From assembly GCF_024346675.1 (NCBI RefSeq), contig NZ_AP024850.1:1364001-1428000 (forward strand): DNA of 64,000 nt, written 5' to 3'. Origin of the DNA: Photobacterium sanguinicancri (GTDB lineage: Bacteria > Pseudomonadota > Gammaproteobacteria > Enterobacterales > Vibrionaceae). Shown here piece after piece: positions 48,008-59,201 of this stretch; position 1 is the first letter of the stretch; each line of letters begins with the position of its first letter. The notes under the pieces were generated by a model, which searched no databases, was not told the origin of the DNA, and was given only the letters and a program-made list of their open reading frames with translations. The position numbers and the translations under genes were made by a program.

Positions 48008-48478
48008 ATGAACTTAAATGCCACCATGCTAGGACAGGCACTGTCATTCGTGATTTTTGTCTGGCTTTGTATGAAATATGTTTGGCCTCCTTTGACTGCA
48101 TTACTTGATGAGCGCCAGCGAGTTATCGCCGAAGGGCTGTCTCATACCGAGTATGCGGCGAAAGAGCTGCAAATGGCAAAAGCCAATGGTGCCAAATTAC
48201 TTGATGATGCCAAACAGCAAGTCAGTAGTTTAGTTGAACAAGGTAATAAACGTCGTACGCAGATCATCGAAGATGCCAAGCTCGAAGCGGAGCAAGAAAA
48301 AGCACGCATTATTGCCGCTGGGCAAACTGAGCTGGAAAGTGAGCGTAATCGTATTCGCGAAGAACTTCGCCACGAAATGACAGCCTTGGTGATTGAAAGT
48401 GCAGAGAAGCTGATTAACCGTCAGCTAGACACAGACACTAACCGAGCATTGGTCAATAAGATCATTACCGATCTGTAA
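48008..48478 (+). CDS. atpF: ATP synthase Fo subunit b
   Basis: 156-aa stator subunit: one N-terminal membrane helix (MLGQALSFVIFVWLCMKYVW) and a long charged coiled coil. Same length as E. coli b. Dimerises and ties F1 to subunit a. Ribosome site GAGGATGGA precedes ATG 48008. Confidence 0.96.
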   Translation: MNLNATMLGQALSFVIFVWLCMKYVWPPLTALLDERQRVIAEGLSHTEYAAKELQMAKANGAKLLDDAKQQVSSLVEQGNKRRTQIIEDAKLEAEQEKARIIAAGQTELESERNRIREELRHEMTALVIESAEKLINRQLDTDTNRALVNKIITDL

Positions 48479-48491
48479 TAAGGGGCTAAGA

Positions 48492-49040
48492 ATGTCTGAT
48501 TCACAAACCATTGCTTACCCCTACGCAAAAGCAGCGTTTGATTATGCTCGCGATGCGGATCAACTAGAAGCTTGGGAAAATATGCTGGTGGTGATGAAAG
48601 AAGTCGCCGAAGCGCCAATTGTTGCCAGCCAGATTGAAGCACTCGATATGCTTGGCCCGGATGCTCACGATGCATTTAACCAGTCTTTTCTGGCTATCTG
48701 CGATGGTCTCATTGACGAGCACGGGCAGAATTTGGTCAAGCTAATGGCAGAAAATGGCAGGTTAGCGGTATTGCCTCAGGTTACTGAGCTTTACCAGACG
48801 TTCAAGTCTGATTTTGAACGCACTGTCGAGGCTTGTGTTGTTACGGCTGAACCATTGGATGAGCAGCAAGCAAATAGCTTGAGCCAAGCTCTGGAGCGGA
48901 AGTTGAACCGCACCGTTTCTCTGACTTGCCAGGTTGATAAATCGCTGGTTGGGGGAATTAAGATCACTGCTGGTGAACTGGTGATTGATGGCTCGCTGAA
49001 AAGCGCTATTGATCGACTTGCGATCCGCCTAGAGGTGTAA
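48492..49040 (+). CDS. atpH: ATP synthase F1 subunit delta
   Basis: 182-aa stator subunit delta. N-terminal helical domain (TIAYPYAKAAFDYARDADQL) and C-terminal family signature (VDKSLVGGIKITAGELVIDGSLKS). Follows atpF by 13 bases and precedes atpA by 13, as in typical operons. Confidence 0.96.
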   Translation: MSDSQTIAYPYAKAAFDYARDADQLEAWENMLVVMKEVAEAPIVASQIEALDMLGPDAHDAFNQSFLAICDGLIDEHGQNLVKLMAENGRLAVLPQVTELYQTFKSDFERTVEACVVTAEPLDEQQANSLSQALERKLNRTVSLTCQVDKSLVGGIKITAGELVIDGSLKSAIDRLAIRLEV

Positions 49041-49053
49041 TTAGGTACTAGAT

Positions 49054-50595
49054 ATGCAATTAAATTCAAATGAAATCAGCGATCTAATAAGACAACGGAT
49101 CGCCACCTTTAACGTAGCCAGTCAGGCACGTAACGAAGGCACAATTATCTCTGTCAGCGACGGTATCATCACTATTAATGGCCTTGCGGATGTAATGCAA
49201 GGTGAGATGATCGAATTACCGGGTGGCCGTTATGCCCTTGCATTAAACCTTGAGCGCCATTCTGTCGGTGCTGTTGTTATGGGCCCTTACGCTGATCTTG
49301 CAGAAGGCATGACAGTAAAAGGTACAGGCCGTATTCTTGAAGTACCTGTCGGCAAGGGGTTACTTGGCCGAGTTGTGAATACGCTAGGTCAACCAATCGA
49401 TGGCAAAGGCGCGATTGAAAGCGACGGTTTTGCTCCGGTAGAAATTATTGCTCCTGGTGTAATCGATCGTAAGTCGGTTGATCAACCAATTCAGACGGGC
49501 TACAAAGCAGTTGACTCCATGGTGCCTATTGGCCGTGGTCAGCGTGAATTGATCATCGGTGACCGCCAAACAGGTAAAACAGCGATGGCGATTGATGCCA
49601 TCATTAACCAGAAAGATTCTGGTATCTACTCGGTTTATGTTGCTATTGGCCAGAAGGCATCAACCATTGCCAACGTTGTACGTAAGCTTGAAGAAAATGA
49701 TGCATTACAAAATACTATTGTTGTAGTGGCATCCGCATCAGAAGCCGCTGCACTGCAATATCTTGCGCCGTATGCTGGTTGTACGATGGGTGAGTATTTC
49801 CGTGACCGCGGTGAAGATGCGCTTATTGTTTACGATGACTTGTCTAAACAGGCTGTTGCTTACCGTCAAATTTCACTATTGCTTAAGCGTCCACCTGGCC
49901 GTGAAGCCTTTCCTGGTGATGTGTTCTACCTTCACTCTCGTTTGCTAGAACGTGCAGCTCGTGTTAACGCAGACTATGTTACTCATTTCACTAATGGTGA
50001 AGTCACTGGACAGACGGGGTCATTAACCGCGTTGCCAATCATCGAAACGCAAGCTGGTGACGTATCTGCATTCGTTCCAACTAACGTTATCTCCATCACT
50101 GATGGTCAGATCTTCCTACAGACGCACTTGTTCAATGCAGGCTTACGCCCAGCGGTTGACCCAGGTATCTCTGTATCTCGCGTAGGTGGTGCTGCTCAAA
50201 CCAAGATCATCAAGAAATTGTCTGGTGGTATCCGTACCGCGCTAGCGCAATATCGTGAATTGGCTGCCTTTGCCCAGTTCTCATCCGATTTGGATGATGC
50301 AACCCGCAAGCAGTTGGATCACGGTGAGAAAGTGACAGAACTGATGAAGCAAAAGCAGTATTCACCAATGTCAGTTGCTGAGCAGGCACTAGCCATCTTT
50401 GCTGCCGAAAAAGGCTATCTCAATGGTATTTCATTGGCGAAGGTTGGTGAGTTTGAAGAAGAGCTAATGGCTTTTGCTAAGAGCACTCAAGCTGAGTTAC
50501 TTACTTCAATTAATGCATCAGGTAACTATAACGATGAGATTGAAGCCAGTCTGCATAACCTGTTGAAGACCTTCATGGATACCCAGTCGTTTTGA
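49054..50595 (+). CDS. atpA: ATP synthase F1 subunit alpha
   Basis: 513 aa, the same length as E. coli alpha. Non-catalytic nucleotide-binding subunit of the alpha3beta3 head. Walker [29 protein letters not shown] and [17 protein letters not shown] (signature with catalytic Arg) are conserved. 53 bases separate it from atpG. Confidence 0.98.
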   Translation: MQLNSNEISDLIRQRIATFNVASQARNEGTIISVSDGIITINGLADVMQGEMIELPGGRYALALNLERHSVGAVVMGPYADLAEGMTVKGTGRILEVPVGKGLLGRVVNTLGQPIDGKGAIESDGFAPVEIIAPGVIDRKSVDQPIQTGYKAVDSMVPIGRGQRELIIGDRQTGKTAMAIDAIINQKDSGIYSVYVAIGQKASTIANVVRKLEENDALQNTIVVVASASEAAALQYLAPYAGCTMGEYFRDRGEDALIVYDDLSKQAVAYRQISLLLKRPPGREAFPGDVFYLHSRLLERAARVNADYVTHFTNGEVTGQTGSLTALPIIETQAGDVSAFVPTNVISITDGQIFLQTHLFNAGLRPAVDPGISVSRVGGAAQTKIIKKLSGGIRTALAQYRELAAFAQFSSDLDDATRKQLDHGEKVTELMKQKQYSPMSVAEQALAIFAAEKGYLNGISLAKVGEFEEELMAFAKSTQAELLTSINASGNYNDEIEASLHNLLKTFMDTQSF

Positions 50596-50648
50596 TCGTC
50601 AGGGTAAGCCACTCGGCGGTGTAGCAACAAGGTAGACAGGAGCGAAAA

Positions 50649-51524
50649 ATGGCAAACGCAAAAGAAATTCGCACCAAGATCGGTAGTGTTCAGAACACTC
50701 AGAAGATCACTAGTGCGATGGAAATGGTTGCCGCGAGCAAAATGCGTAAGGTGCAAGACAATATGGTGCTGACGCGCCCTTATGCAGACAACATGCGTAA
50801 GGTGATCAGCCATGTTGTTTCTGGCTCGCTGGAGTACAAGCATCCATATCTTGAAGAACGCGAGATTAAGCGGGTCGCATACATCATTATTTCTTCTGAT
50901 CGAGGATTGTGTGGTGGTTTGAATAACAACCTGTTTAAAAAAGTACTAGTCGAGATGCAGCAATGGCGAGAGAAAGGGGTAGAAGTTGATACTTCTTTGA
51001 TTGGCTCAAAAGCCATCTCTTTCTTCCACCGCATCGGCAATGTTGTTGCTCAGACCTCGGGTCTGGGTGACAAGCCTAAGTTGGAAGATGTACTTGGTCC
51101 AGTAAAAGCCATGCTGGAACATTACGATGAAGGCAGAATTGATCGCTTACATCTGGTGTACAACGAATTCGTCAACACCATGGTGCAAAAGCCGCAGGTT
51201 GTACAGTTACTGCCTCGGCCTGAGTTGGCACAAGCCGATAATGCGGATAGTAAAAAGTCGGCAGGTCGCTGGGACTATATCTATGAACAAGATCCCAAGG
51301 CGTTACTGGATGAATTAATGCTGCGTTATATCGAATCGCAGGTCTATCAGGGAACAGTAGAAAGTTGTGCGTGTGAGCAAGCTGCTCGAATGGTCGCAAT
51401 GAAAGCGGCCACCGATAACGCAGGCGCCCTGATTAATGATCTTCAGTTGGTATACAACAAAGCTCGACAGGCAGCGATCACTCAAGAGTTGAGTGAGATA
51501 GTGTCTGGTGCCCAGGCCGTGTAA
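50649..51524 (+). CDS. atpG: ATP synthase F1 subunit gamma
   Basis: 291-aa central shaft subunit. N-terminal helix [20 protein letters not shown] and C-terminal [20 protein letters not shown] with [17 protein letters not shown]. Its stop codon shares its last base with the 52-bp inverted-repeat element that follows. Confidence 0.97.
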   Translation: MANAKEIRTKIGSVQNTQKITSAMEMVAASKMRKVQDNMVLTRPYADNMRKVISHVVSGSLEYKHPYLEEREIKRVAYIIISSDRGLCGGLNNNLFKKVLVEMQQWREKGVEVDTSLIGSKAISFFHRIGNVVAQTSGLGDKPKLEDVLGPVKAMLEHYDEGRIDRLHLVYNEFVNTMVQKPQVVQLLPRPELAQADNADSKKSAGRWDYIYEQDPKALLDELMLRYIESQVYQGTVESCACEQAARMVAMKAATDNAGALINDLQLVYNKARQAAITQELSEIVSGAQAV

Positions 51525-51575
51525 TACCAAGCTAACTAAGTAAGAGTCTGAACACTTACTTACCCCGATTGGTAT
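51524..51575. repeat. 52-bp inverted-repeat element between atpG and atpD
   Basis: Arms of about 21 bases (ATACCAAGCTAACTAAGTAA / TTACTTACCCCGATTGGTAT, 16 of 20 paired) around a 10-nt loop. It is an internally deleted relative of the 163-bp element at 24717. It can form a long hairpin in the atp mRNA. Confidence 0.75.
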
Positions 51576-51595
51576 AAATGAATTTCCGAGGATAA

Positions 51596-52984
<1,389 letters not shown>

Positions 52985-52994
52985 AGAGGAAGTT

Positions 52995-53438
52995 ATGGCA
53001 ATTGGCGTTACTAACAATACGTTCCAGCTCAACATTGTGAGTGCCGAAGGCCCACTGTTTTCTGGTCCAGCCCATGCGCTGGCGATTGCAGGGTTCGATG
53101 GTGAGTTAGGTATTCGCCCGGGCCACTCTCCTTTGCTGAGTGGGATCAAACCAGGTGTGGCGAGTTTCGTTACCGGTCTAAAGGATCCTGAAGAAATCCT
53201 TTATATCTCGGGTGGGATTGTTGAAGTACAACCTTCAGTAGTAACCGTGTTGGCTGATACAGCTATGCACGGGAAGGATATCAACAAAGCCCGCGCGGAC
53301 GAGGCACGCCGTGCAGCAGAAGAGAACATTGTTAAGCATGCTAACGATGTGAACTTCGCACAGGCGCAAATGGATTTGGCAAAAGCAATGGCACAACTTC
53401 GTGCTGTTGAACTAAGCCAGAAACAGAGGCGCCGATAG
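52995..53438 (+). CDS. atpC: ATP synthase F1 subunit epsilon
   Basis: 147-aa epsilon subunit with the N-terminal beta-sandwich (NIVSAEGPLFSGPAHALAIA, GELGIRPGHSPLLSGIKPG) and C-terminal helix hairpin (KARADEARRAAEENI). ATG 52995 has AGAGGA 5-6 bases upstream; the frame opens at 52962 within atpD. Closes the operon; terminator follows. Confidence 0.96.
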   Translation: MAIGVTNNTFQLNIVSAEGPLFSGPAHALAIAGFDGELGIRPGHSPLLSGIKPGVASFVTGLKDPEEILYISGGIVEVQPSVVTVLADTAMHGKDINKARADEARRAAEENIVKHANDVNFAQAQMDLAKAMAQLRAVELSQKQRRR

Positions 53439-53534
53439 ACCGATATTGCAGTCTGGACACGGATTACCGACCGCTGTCCAGATTGAAATACGGTTTCAGA
53501 AAAGCTAATTAAATTTCATTTCCAGAGTTGTCTT

Positions 53535-53569
53535 GCCCCGTTCAGTGATGAGTTCGGGGCCTTTTTTTT
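53535..53569 (+). terminator. Terminator of the atp operon
   Basis: Stem GCCCCG/CGGGGC with a 14-nt loop followed by eight T. An additional upstream hairpin TCTGGACA/TGTCCAGA lies at about 53453-53486. Confidence 0.85.
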
Positions 53570-53653
53570 GCGTGGAATTAATCGAGCTGATGATCTAAAG
53601 GTGTTTAACCGCGTACACTAGGGTACAGGTTACTCATAGCGACGAAATTTGTA

Positions 53654-54040
53654 ATGACCAAACTAACTGTATTTTATGATGGCACATGCCCGCTTTGTTC
53701 AAAAGAAATGGCGGCTTTAGCGGCAAGAGACAAACAGCATTTCATTCAAACCGTGGATATCTACAGTGACGCCTTCAGTGCTTACCCACAAATAGATGCG
53801 AATGCTGCTAATACAGTACTACATGCGCTAGATGATAAAGGGCAGTTATTACTAGGGTTAGATGTCACACACCGTGCGTGGCAACTCGTTGGGCGAGGCT
53901 GGTTATACGCACCGTTACGTTGGCCTCTCATTAAGCCACTAGCCGATCGTTTTTACCTGTACTTTGCTAGAAACAGATACCGATTTTCATATTGGTTAAC
54001 CGGTAAATCGCGTTGTGATAGTGGGACATGTTCACGGTGA
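53654..54040 (+). CDS. DCC-family thiol-disulfide oxidoreductase-like protein (DUF393)
   Basis: 128-aa protein of the DUF393/DCC family. The N-terminal motif FYDGTCPLCSKEM holds a thioredoxin-like CxxC (Cys13-x2-Cys16), and the C-terminus ends with CDSGTCSR. Predicted thiol redox function; true partner unknown. Monocistronic, 215 bases after atpC, convergent with the AraC regulator. Confidence 0.9.
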   Translation: MTKLTVFYDGTCPLCSKEMAALAARDKQHFIQTVDIYSDAFSAYPQIDANAANTVLHALDDKGQLLLGLDVTHRAWQLVGRGWLYAPLRWPLIKPLADRFYLYFARNRYRFSYWLTGKSRCDSGTCSR

Positions 54041-54069
54041 TTAACGTTGGATTGAATTACGTTAGATCA

Positions 54070-54927
54070 TTAACTTCTTTTCATCGCCGCCCGATAAGCC
54101 GTCGGCGTAACATGCTTGTATGCTTTGAACTGACGGTTAAAATTTGCTTGGTTATCGTAGCCTACTTTTTGGATAATGATATTTATCGGTAAACTGGTAT
54201 TCATCAGTAGATCGCAGGCGACATTGAGCCTGATCTTCTTTAAGTGTTGGCTGAAGCTTTCCTTGTAGTGCTTTTGATACAACCTTCGAACGCTACTCTC
54301 ACTGATATATAAATGTTCAGCCAGATCGTTAACGGCGATGTCATTTGCAAAGTTTTGCATCAAAAATGCCTCTGCTCTACCAATACGCTCACTTATTCTT
54401 TCATCTTCATCAACGGGTGCCACAAGGTTAATGAGCTGCTGTGCTTGTTTATCTTCAAGCAGTAGTGAGAACAATGAAAATAGTGTGGTGAGTTGTTGGT
54501 GAGGAGGCATTTCAATTACACCTCCCAACAATTGTGTTGCGCGCTCTGTTGTATCTGTCGAAAACTGTATGCCGTGGCTAGCATTTGAGAGTAACCGTTT
54601 TAATGGTTCTAGCTCGTGGCAACAAGCGATGAGTTGATGAACCCATTCTTTACGAAACCAAATAACATGCGTCTCACACTGAGTATGCTCCCCATCGGCG
54701 TTGGAATAAATCGCATGAGGGAGATCTGGGCCGATAAGTACCATGTGATTATGGTTAATCTCACTTTGGTGGTGGCCGACAAAGCAGCTACCCGAAAAAT
54801 GACGATGAATGGCGAGTTCGTACTCTTTGTGTCTGTGCCAACCATAGCTTTTACTGCCTTCAACGATCTTTCGGTATCGCCAAGAGGCACCAATTCGTTG
54901 CGGCACTTTTTCAAGGTATCCCTTCAT
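54070..54927 (-). CDS. AraC-family transcriptional regulator
   Basis: 285-aa regulator with N-terminal cupin-like ligand domain (WHRHKEYELAIHRHFSGSCFVG) and C-terminal double HTH of AraC/XylS type (NDIAVNDLAEHLYISESSVRRLYQ split; NIIIQKVGYDNQANFNRQFKA). No linked metabolic operon, so its signal and targets are unknown; the nearest divergent gene is the 57-aa small protein. Confidence 0.92.
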   Translation of the reverse strand: MKGYLEKVPQRIGASWRYRKIVEGSKSYGWHRHKEYELAIHRHFSGSCFVGHHQSEINHNHMVLIGPDLPHAIYSNADGEHTQCETHVIWFRKEWVHQLIACCHELEPLKRLLSNASHGIQFSTDTTERATQLLGGVIEMPPHQQLTTLFSLFSLLLEDKQAQQLINLVAPVDEDERISERIGRAEAFLMQNFANDIAVNDLAEHLYISESSVRRLYQKHYKESFSQHLKKIRLNVACDLLMNTSLPINIIIQKVGYDNQANFNRQFKAYKHVTPTAYRAAMKRS

Positions 54928-55111
54928 CGCTTAGTCTTCATTACTTTGTATCACTCATGTTTGCTTGGTGATTTTTTAGTATTTAAATTATACCTAAAAT
55001 AGATCTTGAATGTTCTTATTGCGCGAAAAGTACTGCCATTTGCTCGTTGAATACTCTTACTGTGAGTTGAGGTCCATATACTTTCAATGTCCACCACATT
55101 GGAGAACTAAG

Positions 55112-55285
55112 ATGACATTACTTAAACAAAAAATAGAACAGCTTATCGCGATTAATCGTCAACAATGGCTTGCAGAGTGTGTGTATCGGTATGGGTTAAA
55201 AAGCACAGATATGTGGCGACTATATGGCTACGCTTCTTATGACGATTATCGGAAAGATTTAGCGCGAAGTTTACAGCAAAAATAA
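55112..55285 (+). CDS. Small protein, 57 aa, unknown
   Basis: Short helical protein beginning MTLLKQKIEQLIAINRQQWL and ending LARSLQQK, with aromatic WRLYGYASYDDYRKD. ATG 55112 has GGAG 7 bases upstream; the frame opens at 55010. No family recognised. It lies divergent from the AraC-type gene. Confidence 0.6.
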   Translation: MTLLKQKIEQLIAINRQQWLAECVYRYGLKSTDMWRLYGYASYDDYRKDLARSLQQK

Positions 55286-55422
55286 TACCTCAATATCCCC
55301 CCACTTATGATAAACAAGGGGCTTTAATCAGTATTCGTTCATATTCAGCAGCCACTGTAGTGGTCAACTAAAATTGGCCGCTGCGCTCTTGTATATTCAG
55401 AGAAGATTGTAAATAGCGGTAG

Positions 55423-56136
55423 CTATAATGAATACTGTTCACAAAGAGCGGTTAATTCCGTTGGCGTGTGAATAATGAAATCTGGTTGAGTAGCCCAACG
55501 TTCAGGTGTTGCACCACTGTAGGTTACGGCAACAGCAATAACGCGCGCGTTTTCGCCCAATGCAGTATGTATATTCCTGGCAAACTGCACATCAGCTTCA
55601 TGGTCGCCAATATACATAATGGTTTTGCTTTCAGGGTTATCGAATAGCTGGTTCAAACACAGCAAGCCACTTTCTGGTGATGGTTTTTGCCCTGTACTAG
55701 ACACATCATCGTAGCCAATAACGGCTTTAAAGTAAGAGTCGACTTGCGCTGTATTCAATACATTAACGATGTTGTTTGAGGCATTTTGCGAACAGATACC
55801 ATGCGGGATCGAGGCTAAATCTTTGATAGTACTGTCTACGTCAGAGAACAGTTGAACTGGCGTCGTGTTGCTCAGTTGATGCTCCGACCATAACGAACCT
55901 GCCACTAACATTTCAGATTCAGTCATACCGTAATAACGAACATACAGATCTTGCCAGTTTTTAGCCGCATGGTTTACTTGATGATAGGCAACTTCACTTT
56001 GTAGGCATTCTGGCAGGTTGTCTCCCGTTAGGTGGGGCGCAACAATGGATAAAATGTGTTTAGTAATATCTATATTTTTGGGTACTGAGTTTACGAGTGT
56101 TCCGTCATAATCCCAAAGGATGGCATCTAGCTTCAT
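55423..56136 (-). CDS. HAD-superfamily hydrolase (phosphoglycolate-phosphatase-like)
   Basis: 237-aa HAD hydrolase. Motif I WDYDGTLVNS (nucleophile Asp9), helical cap, motif II ICSQNAS, motif III lysine in GQKPSPESG, motif IV YIGDHEADVQFA. Similar to Gph/phosphatase subfamily IA. Substrate not evident. Monocistronic. Confidence 0.9.
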   Translation of the reverse strand: MKLDAILWDYDGTLVNSVPKNIDITKHILSIVAPHLTGDNLPECLQSEVAYHQVNHAAKNWQDLYVRYYGMTESEMLVAGSLWSEHQLSNTTPVQLFSDVDSTIKDLASIPHGICSQNASNNIVNVLNTAQVDSYFKAVIGYDDVSSTGQKPSPESGLLCLNQLFDNPESKTIMYIGDHEADVQFARNIHTALGENARVIAVAVTYSGATPERWATQPDFIIHTPTELTALCEQYSL

Positions 56137-56358
56137 TTGTTTTCTCGTACTTTGATACCCAGTCGCGCAAACGGCTAGGTGTTGTTCTGTTGTGCAGTAA
56201 ATATAACGGAAACTGTAAATTGAAACAGGCTTAAAACGTCGATGCAGGGAAACAGTGAGTTGATTGCTTTATTCAGAATATAAGCGAAATTGTTTGAGTT
56301 TGTTAGAGGGGGAACTCACACCATGACAGTATTGAAATGATGTGAATAGGCAAAATAA

Positions 56359-57531
56359 TTAGCGTCGCTTTCTTAATATAAACATCTGGTAGCCAAATTG
56401 GCCAAGGTAATTGGTGTAGATGTTATTTTCTTTACTAATATCTTCAAGCGCGACAGAACCAGGCATTTCATCTCTAAGTGCTTCCACACGAGCCTTGAGC
56501 GGTTCATAGTAGTTTTGCCATGCTTTTTTACTGAGTGTGAAGTGCTCGATGACGTCAAAACCTGCGGTATTGATTTGTGCTAATCGAGTCGCTATTGGCT
56601 GCATATCTGGGTATTCTTTCTGCCAGAAATTGATCGCTTCTTCATTAGGTGTATCGGTTAACCAGACTAAGTCACTGAGCATCATGAACCCATTATCGAT
56701 AAGCAGTGGTTTCCATTGAGAAAGAGCATTGGTCGTACCCATAATATACGCGCTCCCCTCAGCCCAAATTAAGTCAAAGCTTGCAGGAGCAAAGGGAAGC
56801 TCTGTCATGCTGGCTGAAACTGTGGTTAGTCTAGATACTAAGTCCATTGCCTTGAAACGCTCTGAAAGCTTCTCTAACGCAGAATCTTCATTATCAACAA
56901 CAGTAATTGATGCATCTGTATTATTTGCCAATACGGTGGTGGCTAGCCCTTTGCCACAACCGATTTCAAGAATTTTTTTAGGCTGTTCAGGTAATATAGA
57001 TAACGCTTGAAGCGTTTCACTGTCGTTGCCAGGCCCCCAGCGTTCAAGGGTTTCAAAGACCTTCATAAAGTCGGCCATGTAAGTGTCGTGTTCGTTCATG
57101 TCTTTTGATAACCATTTCAATCGCAAAGCTTCTTTTTCAGTAAAACCTTGCTTAATTAACCAGTCTAAGTGTGCATCAGGCGCGACTTTATCGACGTTCT
57201 CATGCCATGCTTTTAGGTCACCTTCACCCAGTAACGCGGCGAGTAATTGACGAGACTGCTGCTTTTGCGCAATCTCTCTATCCAATTCTTGTAAGCGATT
57301 TTTAAGCAGCTGACGATCCACTTTTGCTTCTAAGCACGCTTTGCATTCTTTGAGTGTTAACCCACCAGATTGCAGTTGTTGAATAAGGCGGATCCGCTGT
57401 AAATCTTTATCGCTGTACACGCGATAGCCGTTGTTGAGGCGATGACCTTTAATCAGTTGTTGTTTCTCGTAATAGAGTAGAGCAGTGCGTGATAAGCCCA
57501 CTAGTTCTGCGAGTTCTGAAATTCGATACAC
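56359..57531 (-). CDS. MerR regulator fused to a SAM-dependent methyltransferase
   Basis: 390-aa fusion. Residues 1-70 are a MerR HTH (YRISELAELVGLSRTALLYY, NGYRVYSDKDLQRIRLIQQL), ~75-110 a coiled coil, and ~185-300 a class I methyltransferase with motif I KILEIGCGKGLATTVLA, VVDNEDSALEKLSERF and FDLIWAEGSAYIMG. A MerR sensor joined to a methyltransferase suggests a self-regulated resistance or modification function. Monocistronic. Confidence 0.9.
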   Translation of the reverse strand: MYRISELAELVGLSRTALLYYEKQQLIKGHRLNNGYRVYSDKDLQRIRLIQQLQSGGLTLKECKACLEAKVDRQLLKNRLQELDREIAQKQQSRQLLAALLGEGDLKAWHENVDKVAPDAHLDWLIKQGFTEKEALRLKWLSKDMNEHDTYMADFMKVFETLERWGPGNDSETLQALSILPEQPKKILEIGCGKGLATTVLANNTDASITVVDNEDSALEKLSERFKAMDLVSRLTTVSASMTELPFAPASFDLIWAEGSAYIMGTTNALSQWKPLLIDNGFMMLSDLVWLTDTPNEEAINFWQKEYPDMQPIATRLAQINTAGFDVIEHFTLSKKAWQNYYEPLKARVEALRDEMPGSVALEDISKENNIYTNYLGQFGYQMFILRKRR

Positions 57532-57725
57532 TGTTTATCTCCACACGATTGTTTGAATCAAGGTACTGTAAACTGTAAAGCTATAGACAGGTCAATACTA
57601 ATAGTCGAACTAATTTATTGATGGTGAGGTGACAAGCATAGAAGATCGTGAATTGGGTGGGAAATAGAGCCACATCATCACGAAAGCGTAATGATGTGAA
57701 CGATATTTGTTAGGCTTTTACGTTG

Positions 57726-58310
57726 TTAGTTTTTAGCAATAAAATCAGCTTTGGTCATACCGTAATGCAGGCGGTCAACAAAGCCATTTCCAACTTTGTA
57801 GTAATCGCTCTGACAACCTTCGCGTTTGAACCCGCATTTCTCTAACGTTTTGTACGAGCCTACATTACTGGCATAACAGTCAGCTGTTACTTTGTGAGCG
57901 CTAAGCTCGTTAAATGCAAGTGCTGTTAAGTATTGTGCGGCTTGAGTGGCAATGCCTTGTCCCCAAGCATGCTCTGCTAGCTGGTAACCAACTTCAAAAT
58001 TGCCTTCTAAGAACATCACCGACGGTAGTCCTGCCATACCCATGTATGTGCCTTTCGTGTTACGAATAACGACGGTGAGTTGTTCTGGCCATTCACCTGC
58101 AGCTATTGCACTTTCGGTGTTTTCTATAATTGGACCAAAGAAACCTTCATAAATTTCAACGGGCGCAGGGGCAAAAAATAGGTATTCGTTTACCGCTGGA
58201 TTCCCAAGCATATCGATAATGTCAGGTAAGTCGCTTTGGGTAATTAATGACATATTCAGCGTTGACGTTAACGCAACAGGCTGGCCTTTTTTAAGAGATA
58301 GAGTAGACAA
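57726..58310 (-). CDS. GNAT-family N-acetyltransferase
   Basis: About 194-aa RimJ-like acetyltransferase. The acetyl-CoA loop is in AEHAWGQGIATQAAQYL, with KVTADCYASNVGSYKTLEKCG and FKREG typical of the C-terminus. The start is uncertain: TTG 58310 has AAGG about 9 bases upstream, while the frame extends to 58382 and an internal ATG lies at 58253 (MSLITQ). Substrate unknown. Confidence 0.85.
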   Translation of the reverse strand: MSTLSLKKGQPVALTSTLNMSLITQSDLPDIIDMLGNPAVNEYLFFAPAPVEIYEGFFGPIIENTESAIAAGEWPEQLTVVIRNTKGTYMGMAGLPSVMFLEGNFEVGYQLAEHAWGQGIATQAAQYLTALAFNELSAHKVTADCYASNVGSYKTLEKCGFKREGCQSDYYKVGNGFVDRLHYGMTKADFIAKN

Positions 58311-58574
58311 TGTTGTAAACCTTATAATTGGAATTATACCAAGCTCATTGATTATCAAATCATTCTTGCTTTTCCTGCGCAATGTCTGACTAGCTAATCG
58401 ATGGAATGGATATTACAAGGTGATGATAGTGAAGAGTGCGTAAGACTGATTGAATATTTCCGACACTTTTTGGAATGCGTGAAAATGTTGTGATAGGTGA
58501 CGATAGTTTGGGTCGGATTACTATTAGGTCAAGCGCAGAGTAAAGGCATAGATTAAGGTGAGGAAGGTCTGATA

Positions 58575-58602
58575 CAAAAATCCCCCGCGAGTGACAGGGG
58601 AT
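58575..58602 (-). terminator. Terminator of the 52-aa small gene
   Basis: Stem ATCCCC/GGGGAT with an 11-nt loop, followed by TTTTT on the minus strand. Confidence 0.75.
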
Positions 58603-58637
58603 TCATCTGAGCAAGCTATAACGTTGAAGAACAGATT

Positions 58638-58796
58638 TTAGTCTTGTGTTAAACCAATAAGTGCTTCTTGTGTTGAAGATAGCTGTTGCGTGCCTGACTG
58701 ATCTAAACCAAGTTCTTTGTGCGCTTCATCTGCAGTCATGCCCAGATGGCAGCGAAGGATATCAATTGCAACTTGGTAATTCTCTTGATCTGCCAT
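58638..58796 (-). CDS. Small acidic protein, 52 aa (unlisted small gene)
   Basis: Open frame from ATG 58796 to TAA 58638, starting MADQENYQVAIDILRCHLG and ending ALIGLTQD. A perfect GGAGG ribosome site lies 4 bases upstream, and a terminator follows 36 bases after the stop, so this is a complete expression unit. Helical, acidic, one Cys. No family recognised. Too short for standard cut-offs. Confidence 0.8.
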   Translation of the reverse strand: MADQENYQVAIDILRCHLGMTADEAHKELGLDQSGTQQLSSTQEALIGLTQD

Positions 58797-59201
58797 TTTT
58801 CCTCCTTGATAGATATGACATTCGTTCTATATGCTATCGACAATAGCTAACTAGCATGATCTATGCAATACGACTAAGGTCTTATACTAATAAAAAAACA
58901 CTTTGTTCAGCATTTAATCAGCTAGTGAGGTTAATTTGTAACTTAGTCTTAATATCTATTGTTGTATAGAAAACTCTTTCGATACAATGGGCTAGCGGTT
59001 ATTGGTTAGAAGGGAAATGTATACTAGCTAACGAAAAGTAACAATTTGCTACTTTCACTTGTAATCACTTTGATCGACCATACTATATAGATAACTCGTT
59101 AAATGCTTTTTACGTATATACCAATCCAGTGTGTATACAGTTGTAATGGCATATTAACAATAAAGCTGTTGAAGCTTCTTTTATTGGAGAAAACTACAAA
59201 T
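58797..59201. other. Intergenic region, promoters of small gene and htpX
   Basis: 405 bases between divergent genes, AT-rich. No sigma-32 consensus recognised before htpX. A lone ATACCAATC end of the inverted-repeat family lies at about 59118. Confidence 0.4.

Noticed and set aside
55335..55395. GTGGTCAACTAAAATTGGCC region resembling an insertion-sequence end
   Set aside because: Only one possible end, no transposase or second end nearby; could be chance or a small hairpin.
57671..57698. Hairpin CACATCATCACG/CGTAATGATGTG as GNAT terminator
   Set aside because: One mismatch and no T-tract on the minus strand.
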